Of a stretch of DNA of 64,000 nt, positions 1 through 10,448 are shown in pieces. Below the pieces are notes generated by a model that worked only from the letters and a program-made list of their open reading frames with translations, was not told the DNA's origin and searched no databases. The position numbers and the translations under genes were made by a program. Numbering within the stretch: position 1 is the first letter of the stretch; each line of letters opens with the position of its first letter. Origin of the DNA: Saccharomonospora azurea NA-128 (lineage in GTDB: Bacteria; Actinomycetota; Actinomycetes; Mycobacteriales; Pseudonocardiaceae). The stretch is taken from the NCBI RefSeq assembly GCF_000231055.2, contig NZ_CM001466.1, positions 1,542,900 through 1,606,899 of the forward strand, given 5' to 3'.

Positions 1-519
1 ACCGATGTCGCCGAGCTGCAGCAGCCGGTCGTTCGGGATCACGATCAAGGTGTCGCACTCGTTGCGCAGCGCCTGGATGCCGTCCTCGGCCTGCCTCGCC
101 CGGCGCTTGCCCTCGAACGAGAACGGCCGCGTGACGACGCCGATGGTGAGCGCGCCGAGCTTGCGGGCGATCTGCGCCACGACAGGAGCCCCGCCGGTGC
201 CGGTACCACCGCCTTCGCCGGCGGTCACGAAGACCATGTCGGCCCCCTTGAGGACCTCTTCGATCTCCTCGCGATGGTCTTCGGCGGCCTTCTGGCCGAC
301 CTCGGGGGACGCGCCCGCACCGAGGCCCCGCGTGAGCTCGCGGCCGATGTCCAGCTTGACGTCAGCGTCGGACATCAGCAGGGCCTGCGCGTCGGTGTTC
401 ACCGCGATGAACTCCACGCCCTTCAGGCCGACCTCGATCATGCGATTCACGGCATTCACACCGCCGCCGCCGATTCCGACGACCTTGATCACCGCGAGGT
501 AATTGTGCGGGGGCGTCAT
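1..519 (-). CDS. ftsZ: Cell division GTPase FtsZ (N-terminal part)
   Basis: Tubulin-like GTPase that polymerises into the cytoplasmic Z-ring at the septum. The 173 visible residues begin [20 protein letters not shown] and contain the tubulin signature [12 protein letters not shown] (about residues 101-112) plus the NTDAQAL segment, all in canonical order. The rest, including the T7 loop and the C-terminal tail that binds partners, lies beyond the window edge. The ATG is preceded by a good ribosome binding site (AGGAAGG, 7 nt spacing). It is the last visible gene of the dcw cluster, with a 216-bp leader that probably carries its own promoter. Identity is certain; only the truncation by the window limits it. 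Confidence 0.98.
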   Translation of the reverse strand, partial: MTPPHNYLAVIKVVGIGGGGVNAVNRMIEVGLKGVEFIAVNTDAQALLMSDADVKLDIGRELTRGLGAGASPEVGQKAAEDHREEIEEVLKGADMVFVTAGEGGGTGTGGAPVVAQIARKLGALTIGVVTRPFSFEGKRRARQAEDGIQALRNECDTLIVIPNDRLLQLGDIG

Positions 520-600
520 CGGGTTGCCTTCCTGATCGTGGTGGTGCTGTCGTGCATCGGCGCTGGATCGTCGACGAGCGCGGGCCGATCCGCGAGAACC

Positions 601-640
601 CTGAACCTGAAGTCGAGGTCGAGAGTTATGTCAACTACCA
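601..640 (-). promoter_or_regulatory. Putative ftsZ promoter region
   Basis: Reading the minus strand, TTGACA (634-629) is followed after 17 bp by TTCAGG (611-606), a consensus -35 with a poor -10. The AT-richer stretch around it stands out in the ftsZ leader and includes an imperfect dyad ACCT-N7-AGGT that could be an operator. Inferred from sequence only; the start site is unknown. Confidence 0.45.
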
Positions 641-735
641 ACGTTGCTGACGGACCGTAGGCACAGTGCAGCCAGGAATCCAGCAGCCACGCGGCGTGTC
701 GCAAACGTCTTTCGCCACAACGTGTTTCATCGTGG

Positions 736-1260
736 TCACTCCCCGGTCCGCCCGTCGATCAATTCGCGTAGCACGTCCAGGTGACCCGCGTGACGGCCCG
801 TCTCCTCGATGAGGTGAGTCAGGACGAACCGGACGCTCACCACACCCCCTCGGAACGGCACCTCGTCGTCCAGCTCCCTGTCCGCGGCGATCCGCCTGCT
901 GCGCTCGCACTGCGCCTCGTACCGGTCGAGCAGCGTCGCCAGGGGCAGGTCGAGCGCTCGGCGGAACTCCGCGTCCGGGTCGGAGGCGAGCGCCTCGGCC
1001 CACCGGTCCGGCTCCCCTGCCAGCACGACCTCGAACCAGTACTGCTCCACGTAGCCGAGATGGCCGACCAACCCCGCCACCGTGGTGAGCTCGCTCGGCA
1101 ACAGGGCCCGGCGTGCCTGCTCGTCGGTCAGGCCGTCGCACTTCCACCGGATCGTCCCGCGAAGGAAGTCGAGGAAGCCGTTCAGGGTCTCGCGCTCCGA
1201 GCCGTTGAGCGGCGGCTCGGGACGCGTGTCGATCTTGCTCACGGCCACACGGTGCCACAT
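736..1260 (-). CDS. DinB/DUF664 family protein (mycothiol-dependent type)
   Basis: About 174 residues of the DinB-like four-helix family, DUF664 branch. Recognised from the LNGFLDFLRGTIRWKCDGLTD opening and the LTHLIEETGRHAGHLDVLRE block; the His residues near the HLGYVEQYW segment and in HLIEETGRHAGH are the expected metal ligands. Members are metal-dependent, often mycothiol-linked, S-transferases or hydrolases of unknown substrate. The ATG used here is at 1260; an in-frame GTG at 1269 is possible, and neither has a clear ribosome binding site. It sits 3-12 bp after the ftsQ stop, so it is probably read with the dcw operon. A gene of this family between ftsQ and ftsZ is not part of the standard dcw order. 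Family call is good; substrate is unknown. Confidence 0.8.
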   Translation of the reverse strand: MWHRVAVSKIDTRPEPPLNGSERETLNGFLDFLRGTIRWKCDGLTDEQARRALLPSELTTVAGLVGHLGYVEQYWFEVVLAGEPDRWAEALASDPDAEFRRALDLPLATLLDRYEAQCERSRRIAADRELDDEVPFRGGVVSVRFVLTHLIEETGRHAGHLDVLRELIDGRTGE

Positions 1261-1272
1261 GAGCGACACGCG

Positions 1273-2139
1273 TCAGGACACGGTGGGCAGTTCCGGGCTC
1301 GACACGTCGTACACCGTGCCCTCACGGGTCAACAGGACCGCCAGCACCTGGGCCTTCTCCGTGTTCTGTTCCGCGTCGCCCCAGCGCACGATGCGGTCGT
1401 CGGTGAAGTCGAACTCGACCGCTCCCGGCGTGTCCGCCCGCGCGGCCACGACCTGGTCGGCCAGCTCGTCGGGCAACGACGCGAGCACACCCGTCACCGT
1501 GCGCGTCACGTCGTCGGCCGGCCCCGGGTCGAACAGTTCCAGGCGGGGCAGCCCGTCCGGCGGCTCCTCCACGCGCTTGTACGGCACACCCGTCGCGTCG
1601 ACGAGGCGGATCCCACGGTCGTCGTCGTGGTAGGCGACGGCCCTCCGTTCGGTGACGGTGATCGTCAGGGTCGACGGCAGGCTGCGCGTCACCTCCGCCG
1701 TCGCGATGTCGGGCAGCTCGCGGACCCGGGCGGCGACCTCGTCGGCGTCGACCCGCAGCAACGGTTGCTCCTCCGGCACCGCGGCGGCGGAGCGCACCGC
1801 CTGCGCCGCCACCGTGCGGGCGCCGACGACCTCGACCGTGCTCACACCGAGGAACGGCGTGAACCAGAGCAGGTAGCCCAGCGTCACCACCGTGAGGACA
1901 CCGAGCAGGAGGATGCGCCGACGCTGCACCACCTGGCGGCGCGAGCCGCCCCTCGCCCGCTGCGACGCCCTCGACGTCCCGGACTTTCCCGGCTTCCGCG
2001 CCTTCTGAGGCCTGCCGGGCTTCGACGTCGACGCGCGTCCGGTTCTCCTCCCCGGTTCCCGCGCGGCGCGAGCGGGCGAACCGGACGCGGTTCCCGTCGC
2101 CCTGGAGCGACGGGAACCGCGCTGGCTGGTCGTGGACAC
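1273..2139 (-). CDS. ftsQ: Cell division protein FtsQ
   Basis: Bitopic divisome protein, 288 residues, linking early and late division proteins with FtsB/FtsL outside the membrane. The sequence shows a long Arg/Lys/Ser-rich cytoplasmic head (1-75), one membrane span (about 76-92, ILLLGVLTVVTLGYLLWF), a POTRA-like domain (about 98-168, starting VSTVEVVGARTV) and the FtsQ beta domain after it. GTG start at 2139, 13 bp after the murC stop. The basic, disordered N-terminus is long, as is common in actinobacteria. Position between murC and ftsZ supports the call. Confidence 0.93.
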   Translation of the reverse strand: MSTTSQRGSRRSRATGTASGSPARAAREPGRRTGRASTSKPGRPQKARKPGKSGTSRASQRARGGSRRQVVQRRRILLLGVLTVVTLGYLLWFTPFLGVSTVEVVGARTVAAQAVRSAAAVPEEQPLLRVDADEVAARVRELPDIATAEVTRSLPSTLTITVTERRAVAYHDDDRGIRLVDATGVPYKRVEEPPDGLPRLELFDPGPADDVTRTVTGVLASLPDELADQVVAARADTPGAVEFDFTDDRIVRWGDAEQNTEKAQVLAVLLTREGTVYDVSSPELPTVS

Positions 2140-2152
2140 GACGGCGCCGTCC

Positions 2153-3577
2153 TCAGCGGTCGCGGCGGTCCAGCTCGGCGAGCACCTCGGGGCCGAGCTG
2201 GGTGACGTCGCCCGCCCCCATCGTCACCACGAGGTCACCGGGCTTGACCAGGTCGGCGACCAGGTGGACGACCCGGTCGAAGGCGGGTTCGTAGTGGACG
2301 CCCGCACCACTGATGCGGGAGGCGACGAGCTCGCCTGTGACGCCGGGCTCGGGCTCCTCCCGGGCTCCGTAGACGTCCAGCACCACGACCTCGTCGGCGA
2401 GCCCGAGGGCCTCGGCGAACTCGGTCGCGAACGCCTTGGTCCGCGAGTACAGGTGCGGCTGGAACACGACGACGACCCTGCCGTTGCCCGCCGTCTGGCG
2501 CACCGCCCTCAGCTGAGCCTCGACCTCGGTCGGGTGGTGGGCGTAGTCGTCGTAGACCCGGACGTCCGCGGACCGGCCCTTGTACTCGAAGCGGCGTCGC
2601 ACGCCACCGAAGGCGGCGAGCCCCTCGATCAGCACGGCCGGGTCGGCACCGAGCTCCAAGCCGGCCAGCAATGCTCCGACGGCGTTGAACGCCATGTGCT
2701 CGCCCGGCACCGCGACCCGCACCCGCAGCTCCTCGCCGCCGAGCACGACCCGCACGGTGCCGCCGTCCTCGCTCGGGCCGTAGTCGAGCACCCTGGCGTC
2801 CGCCTCGCCGGTGGCGGAGCGACCGTAGCGACGCACCCGGACACCGATGCCCTCGGCGTACGTGGCCAGCTCGGCCGCGGCCGCGTCGTCAGCACACACG
2901 ACCAGCACGCCGTCGGGATCGATGCGGCGCACGAACTCGGAGAACACCGCGTGGTAGGCGTCGGCCGTGCCGTGGTGGTCGAGGTGGTCGGGTTCGACGT
3001 TCGTGACGACGGCGACCGACGGCGTGTACGAGAGGAACGACCCGTCGCTCTCGTCGGCCTCCGCCACGAAGATCCCGCCCTCGCCGTGGTGGGCGTTGGC
3101 CCCGGACTCGTTCAGGTCACCGCCGATCGCGAACGACGGGTCCAGCCTGCAGTGCTGCAACGCCACGGTCAGCATCGACGTGGTCGACGTCTTGCCGTGC
3201 GTGCCCGCGATGCAGGCGACGCGGTGCCCCTCCATCAACGCCGCCAGCGCCTCCGCCCGGTGCAACACCGGAACGTCGCGCTCGCGGGCGGCGGCGAGCT
3301 CGGGATTGGTCTCCTTGATCGCGGTGGACACGATCACCGCGGACGGCCCGCCGTCGAACACGTCGAGGTTCTCCGCCCGCTGCCCCACCTCGATGCGCGC
3401 TCCCTGCGCCCGCAGCGTGAGGAACGCCCGCGAGTCCTTCGCGTCCGAACCCGACACCTGGGCACCTCGGGCGAGCAGGATGCGCGCGATCCCGCTCATC
3501 CCCGCCCCGCCGATGCCGATCAGATGCGGACGTCGCAGCACCTCGGGCAACTCCCGCACGGTGAGTGTCTCCGTCAT
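2153..3577 (-). CDS. murC: UDP-N-acetylmuramate--L-alanine ligase MurC
   Basis: Cytoplasmic ATP-dependent ligase that adds L-alanine to UDP-MurNAc, the first peptide step of peptidoglycan synthesis. The 474 residues carry the UDP-binding Rossmann loop GIGGAGMSG (21-29), the ATP loop AGTHGKTST (about 124-132), the ADESDGSF segment and the DDYAHHPTEV motif of the Mur ligase C-terminal domain. Length is usual for the family. ATG start with a G-rich ribosome binding site (GGGGG) close by. It follows murG by 55 bp and precedes ftsQ by 13 bp in the dcw operon. Confidence 0.97.
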   Translation of the reverse strand: MTETLTVRELPEVLRRPHLIGIGGAGMSGIARILLARGAQVSGSDAKDSRAFLTLRAQGARIEVGQRAENLDVFDGGPSAVIVSTAIKETNPELAAARERDVPVLHRAEALAALMEGHRVACIAGTHGKTSTTSMLTVALQHCRLDPSFAIGGDLNESGANAHHGEGGIFVAEADESDGSFLSYTPSVAVVTNVEPDHLDHHGTADAYHAVFSEFVRRIDPDGVLVVCADDAAAAELATYAEGIGVRVRRYGRSATGEADARVLDYGPSEDGGTVRVVLGGEELRVRVAVPGEHMAFNAVGALLAGLELGADPAVLIEGLAAFGGVRRRFEYKGRSADVRVYDDYAHHPTEVEAQLRAVRQTAGNGRVVVVFQPHLYSRTKAFATEFAEALGLADEVVVLDVYGAREEPEPGVTGELVASRISGAGVHYEPAFDRVVHLVADLVKPGDLVVTMGAGDVTQLGPEVLAELDRRDR

Positions 3578-3632
3578 GGCCCCCAGCCTTCCCCCTCGTC
3601 GGATGCAGTGCTCGTCCAGCTGCTCATCCAGC

Positions 3633-4844
3633 TCACCGACTCCTCCCCTCAGCGCCCACAGCCTGGTCCAACACCATCGCTGCGAGAACCTCGTCGGCCT
3701 CCCGGTGTCCCAGACCGACCGCCGCGGCGCTCATCCGCGCGAGCCGCTCCGGGTCGGTCACCAGAGGTATCACGAGTTCGGTCACCTTGTCGCTCGTGAG
3801 CTCCTCGTCGGGCACCAGCATCGCGGCTCCCGCGTCCACGGCGGGTTGCGCGTTGAGGGCCTGTTCGCCGTTGCCGTGCGGGAGCGGGACGAACACCGCG
3901 GGCAGCCCGACGGCCGAGACCTCGGCCACCGTCATCGCACCCGACCGGCACAGCACCAGGTCGGCGGCTGCGTAGGCGAGGTCCATGCGCTCCAGGTACG
4001 GCACGGGAACGTACGGCGGCTTGCCCGGGAACTCCTGCACCGCGACCGTGTTCTTGGGGCCGTGGGCGTGCAGCACGGACACCCCGGCGTCGGCGAAGTG
4101 GCGCGCCGCCTGAGACACCGCGCTGTTGAGCGACCGCGCCCCCTGCGAGCCACCGAACACCAGGAGCACGGGCGCGTCCGGATCGAGACCGAAGTGCCGG
4201 CGCGCCTCCGCCCGCAGCCCCGCCCGGTCGAGCGCGGTGATCGAACGGCGCAGCGGAATACCCACGACCTGCGCGCCCGGGAGCGACGTACCGGGCACCG
4301 CCGCGACGACCTTGGCGGCGAACCGGGCGCCCACCTTGTTCGCGAGACCCGCGTGCTTGTTGGCCTCGTGGACCACGATCGGCACACGGCCGCGCGCGGC
4401 GAGGTAGGCGGGCAGCGACACGTAACCGCCGAAGCCCACGACGACGTCCGCGCCGATCCGGTCGAGCACCTGCCGGGTCCGTCGCACGGAGTCGGCCACC
4501 TTCAGCGGCAGCTTCACCAGATCGAACGTCGGCTTCCGCGGCATCGGCACGGGAGGCACCAATTCCAGCGGATAGCCACGCGCGGGCACGAGCTGGTTTT
4601 CCAGCCCACGTTCGGTGCCGAGCGCGACGACGCGGGCGTCCGGACGCAACCGCATCACCGCGTCCGCGAGCGCCATCGCGGGTTCGATGTGCCCCGCGGT
4701 CCCACCGCCCGCCACCACGATGGTCGGCGCGGGCACCGTGGGTGCGGCCCCGTTCGGAGAGCCGACTGCGGAGTTCTCCATCATGTCGCCCTCCGGCGAC
4801 TGTGCACGCGGCGTGTCAGCGCCGCCGGGACTTGCCTCGGTCAC
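3633..4844 (-). CDS. murG: UDP-GlcNAc--lipid I transferase MurG
   Basis: Peripheral membrane glycosyltransferase (GT28) that adds GlcNAc to lipid I to make lipid II. Motifs: donor/acceptor loop [10 protein letters not shown] (about 46-55), [14 protein letters not shown], the lipid-I domain [11 protein letters not shown], and the UDP-GlcNAc site [10 protein letters not shown]...[13 protein letters not shown]. The GTG at 4844 was chosen because GGAGAAGG lies just upstream, giving 403 residues. An ATG at 4784 also has a ribosome binding site (GGAGGG) and would give 383 residues; the first 40 residues are low-complexity, so either is possible. The open frame extends upstream to 5120, but that stretch lies inside the ftsW 3' end. 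A 103-bp gap separates it from ftsW. Confidence 0.95.
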   Translation of the reverse strand: MTEASPGGADTPRAQSPEGDMMENSAVGSPNGAAPTVPAPTIVVAGGGTAGHIEPAMALADAVMRLRPDARVVALGTERGLENQLVPARGYPLELVPPVPMPRKPTFDLVKLPLKVADSVRRTRQVLDRIGADVVVGFGGYVSLPAYLAARGRVPIVVHEANKHAGLANKVGARFAAKVVAAVPGTSLPGAQVVGIPLRRSITALDRAGLRAEARRHFGLDPDAPVLLVFGGSQGARSLNSAVSQAARHFADAGVSVLHAHGPKNTVAVQEFPGKPPYVPVPYLERMDLAYAAADLVLCRSGAMTVAEVSAVGLPAVFVPLPHGNGEQALNAQPAVDAGAAMLVPDEELTSDKVTELVIPLVTDPERLARMSAAAVGLGHREADEVLAAMVLDQAVGAEGRSR

Positions 4845-4947
4845 GTCCGTCCTTCTCCAGTGTCTTCCGCGCGCCACACCGCGGGCGGCGCGCCACGCCC
4901 CTCCGGCGCGGGGCCTGCGAACCGCAGCCGCCCTCGCCGGACACCGC

Positions 4948-6459
4948 TCACCGCCGCCCTCGCCGTGGCACGGTCGTCCGCCTCGCCGTGGTTCGGGAGC
5001 TCGTGCGCCGACCGTACTCGGGCGCCCCGCGACGACGTTCTCCCGCCACGGCGCGGCCCGTCCTGTCCGCGCGCCGGGCGGGACGGCCCGACCGCCCCGG
5101 CCCCACGCGGTTGCCGCCACGACGCCGCGCGGGCGGCCGGTAGGGCTCCGGCGCGGGCAGTCGCATCAGGCGTCCGAACTTACCGGGCCCCTGCGTGCGC
5201 AACGCCGCGACCGCCTCCGGCTCGTGCCGCGCGCAGTTGGCGAGGATTCCGAACAACAGCATCGTGACGACCAGCGACGTTCCTCCGTAGGAAATCATCG
5301 GCAGCGTCACGCCGGTGACGGGAAGCAGGCCCACCACGTAACCGATGTTGACGGCGGCCTGTGACACGACCCACGTCGTGAGGGTTCCCGCGACGATCCG
5401 GATCCACGGATCGAGGTTGCGCATCGCGATGCGCAGGCCGACGAACCCGAGCAGGCCGAAGAGCCCGAGCACGACCAGACAGCCGACGAACCCGAGCTCC
5501 TCGCCGATCAACGCGAAGATGAAGTCGTGCTGGACGTTCGGCAGGTACATCCACTTCGACTGGCCCTGCCCCAGTCCCTTGCCGAACAGCCCGCCGTCGG
5601 CGAGCGCGTACAGCGCCTGGCTCGCCTGCCAGCCTCCGCCCAGCGGGTCGGACTCCGGGTCGAGGAACGCGGTCACGCGCTCCAGCCGGTACGGCGCCAC
5701 GACCGCCAGCACCACCGCTCCGGCCACGGCACCGGCCAGGATGATGCCGAACAGGCGCTTCGGCGCCCCGGCGAACCACAGCAGAGCGAGCAGCACCACC
5801 GCGAGGGTGATCGTCCCGCCGAGGTCCGGCTGGGCCATGACCAGGGCGAACATGAGCAGCGCGGCGGGCACCACGGGCACCAGGAGGTGCCGCCACTGGT
5901 GCAGCACCTCGTACTTCACCACGAGGATGTGCGCGCCCCACAGCGCCAGCGCGACCTTGGCGAGCTCCACGGGTTGCAGCGACACCGGGCCGAGCACGAA
6001 CCAGCCCTGGGAGCCGTTGGAGTACGTGCCCAGCGGGGTCAGGACCAGCGCGAGCAACCCGAGACACACCACCATCGCGGTGGGCGAGAGCTTCCGGATC
6101 CGGCTCAGCGGCACGCGCACACCCAGCCAGAACGCCACCGTGCCGACCCCGATGAACATCAGGTGCTTCTGGAACAGCGCGTAGACGCTGCTGTCGCTGC
6201 CGCTGTAGGAGGACACGGACGAGGCCGACAGCACCATCACGACGCCGAGGGCACCCAACGTGCCGCACAGCGCGAGGATGAGGTGGAAGTCGGCGAGCGG
6301 GCGCGAGAGCCACGCGGTCAGCGGCGTCTTCGGCACCACGGGACGTCGGTCGGAGCGTGCTCTCGGCGATCGTTCCGCACCGCGCTGCCGGACCCGCCGA
6401 CTCCGCCGTGCCCGGCTCGTCGCCCGGGAGTCGTCGCGGTCGGCGCCCACCGCCGTCAC
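4948..6459 (-). CDS. ftsW: Lipid II polymerase FtsW (SEDS family)
   Basis: Polytopic SEDS glycosyltransferase that polymerises lipid II at the septum with its cognate class B PBP. The 503 residues have a basic cytoplasmic head (about 1-50), some ten hydrophobic segments (about 57-410) and an Arg-rich cytoplasmic tail of about 85 residues. SEDS hallmarks seen include the [15 protein letters not shown] loop, the [20 protein letters not shown] segment, [17 protein letters not shown] and the [11 protein letters not shown] signature near the end. GTG start overlaps the murD stop (GTGA). The basic tail is longer than in E. coli, as in other actinobacteria, where it can serve protein contacts. Its usual partner FtsI is not in this cluster. 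Confidence 0.96.
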   Translation of the reverse strand: MTAVGADRDDSRATSRARRSRRVRQRGAERSPRARSDRRPVVPKTPLTAWLSRPLADFHLILALCGTLGALGVVMVLSASSVSSYSGSDSSVYALFQKHLMFIGVGTVAFWLGVRVPLSRIRKLSPTAMVVCLGLLALVLTPLGTYSNGSQGWFVLGPVSLQPVELAKVALALWGAHILVVKYEVLHQWRHLLVPVVPAALLMFALVMAQPDLGGTITLAVVLLALLWFAGAPKRLFGIILAGAVAGAVVLAVVAPYRLERVTAFLDPESDPLGGGWQASQALYALADGGLFGKGLGQGQSKWMYLPNVQHDFIFALIGEELGFVGCLVVLGLFGLLGFVGLRIAMRNLDPWIRIVAGTLTTWVVSQAAVNIGYVVGLLPVTGVTLPMISYGGTSLVVTMLLFGILANCARHEPEAVAALRTQGPGKFGRLMRLPAPEPYRPPARRRGGNRVGPGRSGRPARRADRTGRAVAGERRRGAPEYGRRTSSRTTARRTTVPRRGRR

Positions 6460-7844
6460 CGCGATAGCTCGCCGACCGCCGCCGCGAACGCCTCGCCCCG
6501 CGCGGCGTAGTCGCGGAACATGTCCAGCGACGCCGCAGCGGGTGCGAGCAGCACCGAGTCTCCCGGGCGCGCCAGCTCACGCGCCGTCTTCACCGCCGCA
6601 GTCATGGGCTCATCGTCGCCCGGATCGACGCGCCGGACGGGGACATCCGGCGCGTGTCGCGCGAGAGCCTCGGCGAAGACGTCGGCGTCGGCGCCGAGCA
6701 GCACGACCCCGCGGAGCCGTCCCGCGACCGCCGCGACCAGCTCGTCCACGGAGGCACCCTTGAGCAGGCCGCCCGCGATCCACACGACACCGGGATGGGC
6801 CAGCAGCGAGCCCGCCGCCGCGTGCGGGTTGGTGGCCTTCGAGTCGTCGACGTACCGGACGCCGTCGACCTCGGCGACCTCCACCGCGCGGTGCGCGCCG
6901 GGAGTGAACCGCCGCAGCCCCTCGGCCACCGCGTCCGGGCTCACGCCGATCGACCGGACGAGCGCGGCCGCGGCCAGCGCGTTCGCCACGTTGTGCGGAC
7001 CACCGGGCCGGACGTCGGCCAGGGTGCCCAGCTCCTCGGCCGTGTGCACCGGATCGGCGACGAACGCGCGGTCGACCAGCAGGTCCTCCACCACACCGAG
7101 CTCGCCGGGCCGGGGCGAGTCCAGCGTGAACCCGACCCGGCGCGCGTCGGCCTGCGCGTGCCGGTCGGCCAGCGTGGCCGACCGGCGATCGTCCAGGTTG
7201 GCCACGACCGTGGCCGACCCGCCGTGGACACCGCCCTTCGCCTCGGCGTACTCGTCGAGCCCGCCGTGCCAGTCGAGGTGGTCCTCGGCGACGTTGAGGA
7301 CGACCGAGGCCGCGGGCGCCAGCGTGCTCGACCAGTGGAGCTGGAAACTCGACAGCTCCACCGCCAACGTCGAATGCCCGGCGAGCACGGCGTCGAGCAC
7401 CGCGAACCCGACGTTGCCGCACGCCACGGCGTCGACGTCGGCGGCGCGCAGCATCGACTCGACCATGCTCACGGTCGTCGTCTTGCCGTTGGTGCCCGTC
7501 ACCGCGAGCCACGTCGGCGGATTCGGCCGCTGCTGCGCGATCCGCCACGCCAGCTCCACGTCACCGATCACCTCGATGCCCGACGCGGCCGCCGCGGTGA
7601 GCAGCGGGGCCGTGGGCCGCCAGCCGGGGCTGGTGACCACGAGCCGCGTGCCCTCGGGCGGCGCGTCGAGCCCGGGGACGAGCCGGACGTCGAGGTCGTC
7701 GAGGCGGGCGAGCCGTGTGGCGTCGGCATCGGTGACCGTGACCCGCGCTCCCATGTCGGAGAGCGCTGCGGCCACCGAACGTCCGGTCACCCCGGCACCC
7801 GCGACGCACACGTCGACCCCGGCGAGTTGCATGGCTCGACTCAT
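6456..7844 (-). CDS. murD: UDP-MurNAc-L-alanine--D-glutamate ligase MurD
   Basis: Cytoplasmic ATP-dependent ligase adding D-glutamate to UDP-MurNAc-L-Ala. The 462 residues begin [20 protein letters not shown], with the Rossmann loop at about 14-22, the ATP-binding loop TGTNGKTT (116-123), the [12 protein letters not shown] segment and [12 protein letters not shown]. The start is set by an ATGA overlap with the mraY stop at 7841-7843; the longer open frame up to 8393 lies within mraY and is not coding. The gene ends in a GTGA overlap with ftsW. Confidence 0.97.
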   Translation of the reverse strand: MSRAMQLAGVDVCVAGAGVTGRSVAAALSDMGARVTVTDADATRLARLDDLDVRLVPGLDAPPEGTRLVVTSPGWRPTAPLLTAAAASGIEVIGDVELAWRIAQQRPNPPTWLAVTGTNGKTTTVSMVESMLRAADVDAVACGNVGFAVLDAVLAGHSTLAVELSSFQLHWSSTLAPAASVVLNVAEDHLDWHGGLDEYAEAKGGVHGGSATVVANLDDRRSATLADRHAQADARRVGFTLDSPRPGELGVVEDLLVDRAFVADPVHTAEELGTLADVRPGGPHNVANALAAAALVRSIGVSPDAVAEGLRRFTPGAHRAVEVAEVDGVRYVDDSKATNPHAAAGSLLAHPGVVWIAGGLLKGASVDELVAAVAGRLRGVVLLGADADVFAEALARHAPDVPVRRVDPGDDEPMTAAVKTARELARPGDSVLLAPAAASLDMFRDYAARGEAFAAAVGELSR

Positions 7845-8926
7845 CCCCCTCCGAGGCCGAGCTGTTCGCTGTAGAACAACCCGAGCCCGAACATGCAGCA
7901 GATCGCCGCCAACAACCAGAACCGGATGATGACGGTCGTCTCCGCCCAGCCTGCCAGCTCGAAGTGGTGGTGGAACGGCGCCATGCGGAACAGCCGTTTC
8001 CGCGTGGTGCGGAACACGGCGATCTGCAGCACCACCGAGATCATCTCGACCACGAACAGACCACCGATGACGATCGCCAGCAGTTCGGTGCGCGTCGTCA
8101 TCGACAGACCCGCCACCAGACCGCCGAGCGCGAGAGAGCCGGTGTCGCCCATGAAGATCTTCGCCGGAGCCGCGTTCCACCAGAGGAAGCCCACGCAGGC
8201 ACCCGTGGCCGCGGCCGCGACCACGGCGAGGTCCAGCGGGTCGCGCACGTTGTAGCACGCGGGCTGGAACGCCTCGACACAGCTGAGCCTCGCCTGCCAG
8301 AACGAGATCACCACGTAGGTCGCGAGCACCATCGCGCCCGCCCCGCCCGCGAGGCCGTCGAGCCCGTCGGTGAAGTTCACCGCGTTCGACCACGCCGAGA
8401 CGAGCAGGTAGCAGAACAGGACGAAGATGGGGATCGGGAAGAAGATGAGCTCGATGTCCCTGGCATAGGACAGGTGCTGGGACGCCGGGGTGAGCCCGTT
8501 CGCGTCGGGGAACTGCAGCACCAGGATCGCGAAGACCACCGCCACCACGAGCTGACCGACGAGCTTGGCGGTCTTGTTCAGCCCCAGGTTGCGCTGTTTA
8601 CGGATCTTGATGAAGTCGTCGAGGAAACCGACGAGACCCAGTCCCACGGACAGGAACAGGACGAGCAGCGCCGACGCTGTCGGGCCCTCGTTGCTCGACC
8701 CGCGCCAGTAGTCGACGAGGTGGGCGACGAAGTACCCGACCACCATCGCCACGATGATCGCGACGCCACCCATGGTGGGTGTGCCGCGCTTGGACTTGTG
8801 ACCCTCCGGGCCTTCCTCCCTGATCTCCTGCCCGAAGCCCTGCTTCGAGAAGAACCGGATCAGATACGGCGTGAGCAGGATGGAGACGGCCAGTCCCACG
8901 GAGGCCGCGATCAAAATACTGATCAC
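7841..8926 (-). CDS. mraY: Phospho-MurNAc-pentapeptide transferase MraY
   Basis: Integral membrane enzyme that transfers phospho-MurNAc-pentapeptide to undecaprenyl phosphate, giving lipid I. The 361 residues show about ten membrane spans, the FLDD motif (101-104), the catalytic [15 protein letters not shown] loop (181-195), [19 protein letters not shown] and the PFHHHFEL histidine cluster near the C-terminus. GTG start at 8926 ([11 protein letters not shown]). It lies 58 bp after murF and overlaps murD by 4 bp. Confidence 0.98.
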   Translation of the reverse strand: MISILIAASVGLAVSILLTPYLIRFFSKQGFGQEIREEGPEGHKSKRGTPTMGGVAIIVAMVVGYFVAHLVDYWRGSSNEGPTASALLVLFLSVGLGLVGFLDDFIKIRKQRNLGLNKTAKLVGQLVVAVVFAILVLQFPDANGLTPASQHLSYARDIELIFFPIPIFVLFCYLLVSAWSNAVNFTDGLDGLAGGAGAMVLATYVVISFWQARLSCVEAFQPACYNVRDPLDLAVVAAAATGACVGFLWWNAAPAKIFMGDTGSLALGGLVAGLSMTTRTELLAIVIGGLFVVEMISVVLQIAVFRTTRKRLFRMAPFHHHFELAGWAETTVIIRFWLLAAICCMFGLGLFYSEQLGLGGG

Positions 8927-8984
8927 GCTTCAATCCTCCTGGTCGTGGAGCTCCGCTCGATGCCTCTCGGTGCGTCGTGTCGCC

Positions 8985-10448
8985 TCACGCGCGCCCGTCC
9001 TCCTCCAACAGCGCGTCGGCCACCTTCCAGAGCTGGGCGACCTTCGATGCCTTGACAAGAACAACGTCGTCGGGCCGCACTTCCTCGCGCAGTAGCGCGA
9101 TCGCGGCGTCCGTGTCCGGTACCAGGACCGACTCCTCTCCCCAAGAACCTTCGTGGCTCGCCCCGTGGTGCATGGGAGCTGCCTGCTCGCCCACCACGAC
9201 GAGCCGGTTGATGTTCAACCGGACGGCAAGCCGACCGATCTCGTCGTGCGCGGACACGCTATCGGCCCCCAATTCGCCCATGACACCGAGGACCGCCCAA
9301 GATCGTCTGGCCGAGGTCATGGACGCGAGAGTCTTCAGCGCGGCCCGCATCGACTCGGGGTTGGCGTTGTAGGAATCGTTGAGGACGGTGACGCCGTCGG
9401 CGCGGGTGGTGACCTCCATTCGACGGTCGGAACGGCGGGTCACGGCACTCAGCCGGGCGGCGACGTCGGGCAGCGGCGTGCCGAGTTCCAGGGCCACGGC
9501 GGCCGCCGCCAGGGCGTTGCCGACGTGGTGTTCACCGACGAGCTGCAGTGTCACCGGCGCCCGCTCGGAGCCGGAGACGAGATCGAACGCCGCGTGCGCG
9601 TGCTCGTCGAGGTGGACGTTCTCGGCGCGGACGTCGGCGTCGTCGGCCTCTCCGACGCGCACCACCCTGGCTCGCGTGCGCGACGCCATCGCCGCCACGA
9701 GCGGGTCGTCGGCGTTCAACACGGCGACGCCGTCGGCAGGCAACGCCTCGACGAGTTCGCCCTTGGTCTGCGCGATGCCCTCCTGCGAGCCGAACTCGCC
9801 GACGTGGGCACTGCCGACGTTCAACACCACGCCGATGCGCGGCGGAGCGACGGCGGCGAGCTCGGCGATGTGCCCGGGCCCGCGGGCCGACAGCTCCAGC
9901 ACGAGATGCCTCGTCTCCCGGTCGGCGCGCAAGGCCGTCCACGGGTGCCCGAGCTCGTTGTTGAACGACCCGGGCGGCGCCACGGTCGGACCGAGCGGTT
10001 CGAGCAGCTGGGCGATCACGTCCTTGGTGGAGGTCTTGCCGGACGACCCGGTGACGCCCACGACCGCGAGGCCGGACTCCGACAGGCGCGTCACGACGTG
10101 CCGGGCCAGAGCACCGAGCGCGGCGAGGACCGCGGCACCGGAACCGTCGGTGTCGCCGGTCAGCGCCACGGACCGCTCGTGCGCCCCGCCCGGGGGCAAC
10201 GGCGGAACGATCACGGCGGGGGCGTCCACCTCGCGGGCCGCGAGCACGCCGACCGCCCCGCACTCCACCGCCGACGCCGCGAAGTCGTGACCGTCGGCGC
10301 GCTCGCCGGGCAGGGCCACGAACAACCCGCCCTCGGTGAGCTTGCGCGAGTCGAACTCGACGGAGCCGGTGACCCGCTCGGAGCCGTCGGCGCGGTGCAA
10401 CCGCCCCCCGACGACCTCGGCGATCTCTGCGAGCGTGAGCTCGATCAT
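8985..10448 (-). CDS. murF: UDP-MurNAc-tripeptide--D-Ala-D-Ala ligase MurF
   Basis: ATP-dependent ligase adding D-Ala-D-Ala to UDP-MurNAc-tripeptide, completing the pentapeptide precursor. The 487 residues carry the N-terminal MurF domain (DSRKLTEGGLFVAL, about 33-46), the ATP loop TGSSGKTSTKD (about 133-143), LNVGSAHVGEFGS, and the DSYNANPESM motif specific to MurF. ATG start overlaps the murE stop as ATGA. Confidence 0.97.
   Translation of the reverse strand: MIELTLAEIAEVVGGRLHRADGSERVTGSVEFDSRKLTEGGLFVALPGERADGHDFAASAVECGAVGVLAAREVDAPAVIVPPLPPGGAHERSVALTGDTDGSGAAVLAALGALARHVVTRLSESGLAVVGVTGSSGKTSTKDVIAQLLEPLGPTVAPPGSFNNELGHPWTALRADRETRHLVLELSARGPGHIAELAAVAPPRIGVVLNVGSAHVGEFGSQEGIAQTKGELVEALPADGVAVLNADDPLVAAMASRTRARVVRVGEADDADVRAENVHLDEHAHAAFDLVSGSERAPVTLQLVGEHHVGNALAAAAVALELGTPLPDVAARLSAVTRRSDRRMEVTTRADGVTVLNDSYNANPESMRAALKTLASMTSARRSWAVLGVMGELGADSVSAHDEIGRLAVRLNINRLVVVGEQAAPMHHGASHEGSWGEESVLVPDTDAAIALLREEVRPDDVVLVKASKVAQLWKVADALLEEDGRA

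Noticed and set aside
516-704. 62-codon ORF in the ftsZ leader
   Set aside because: No ribosome binding site, spans the promoter-like element and resembles no protein.
4845-5120. MurG starting at 5120 (495 residues)
   Set aside because: The extra N-terminus is Arg/Gly-rich, overlaps ftsW and does not match MurG; a GTG with a strong ribosome binding site at 4844 fits.
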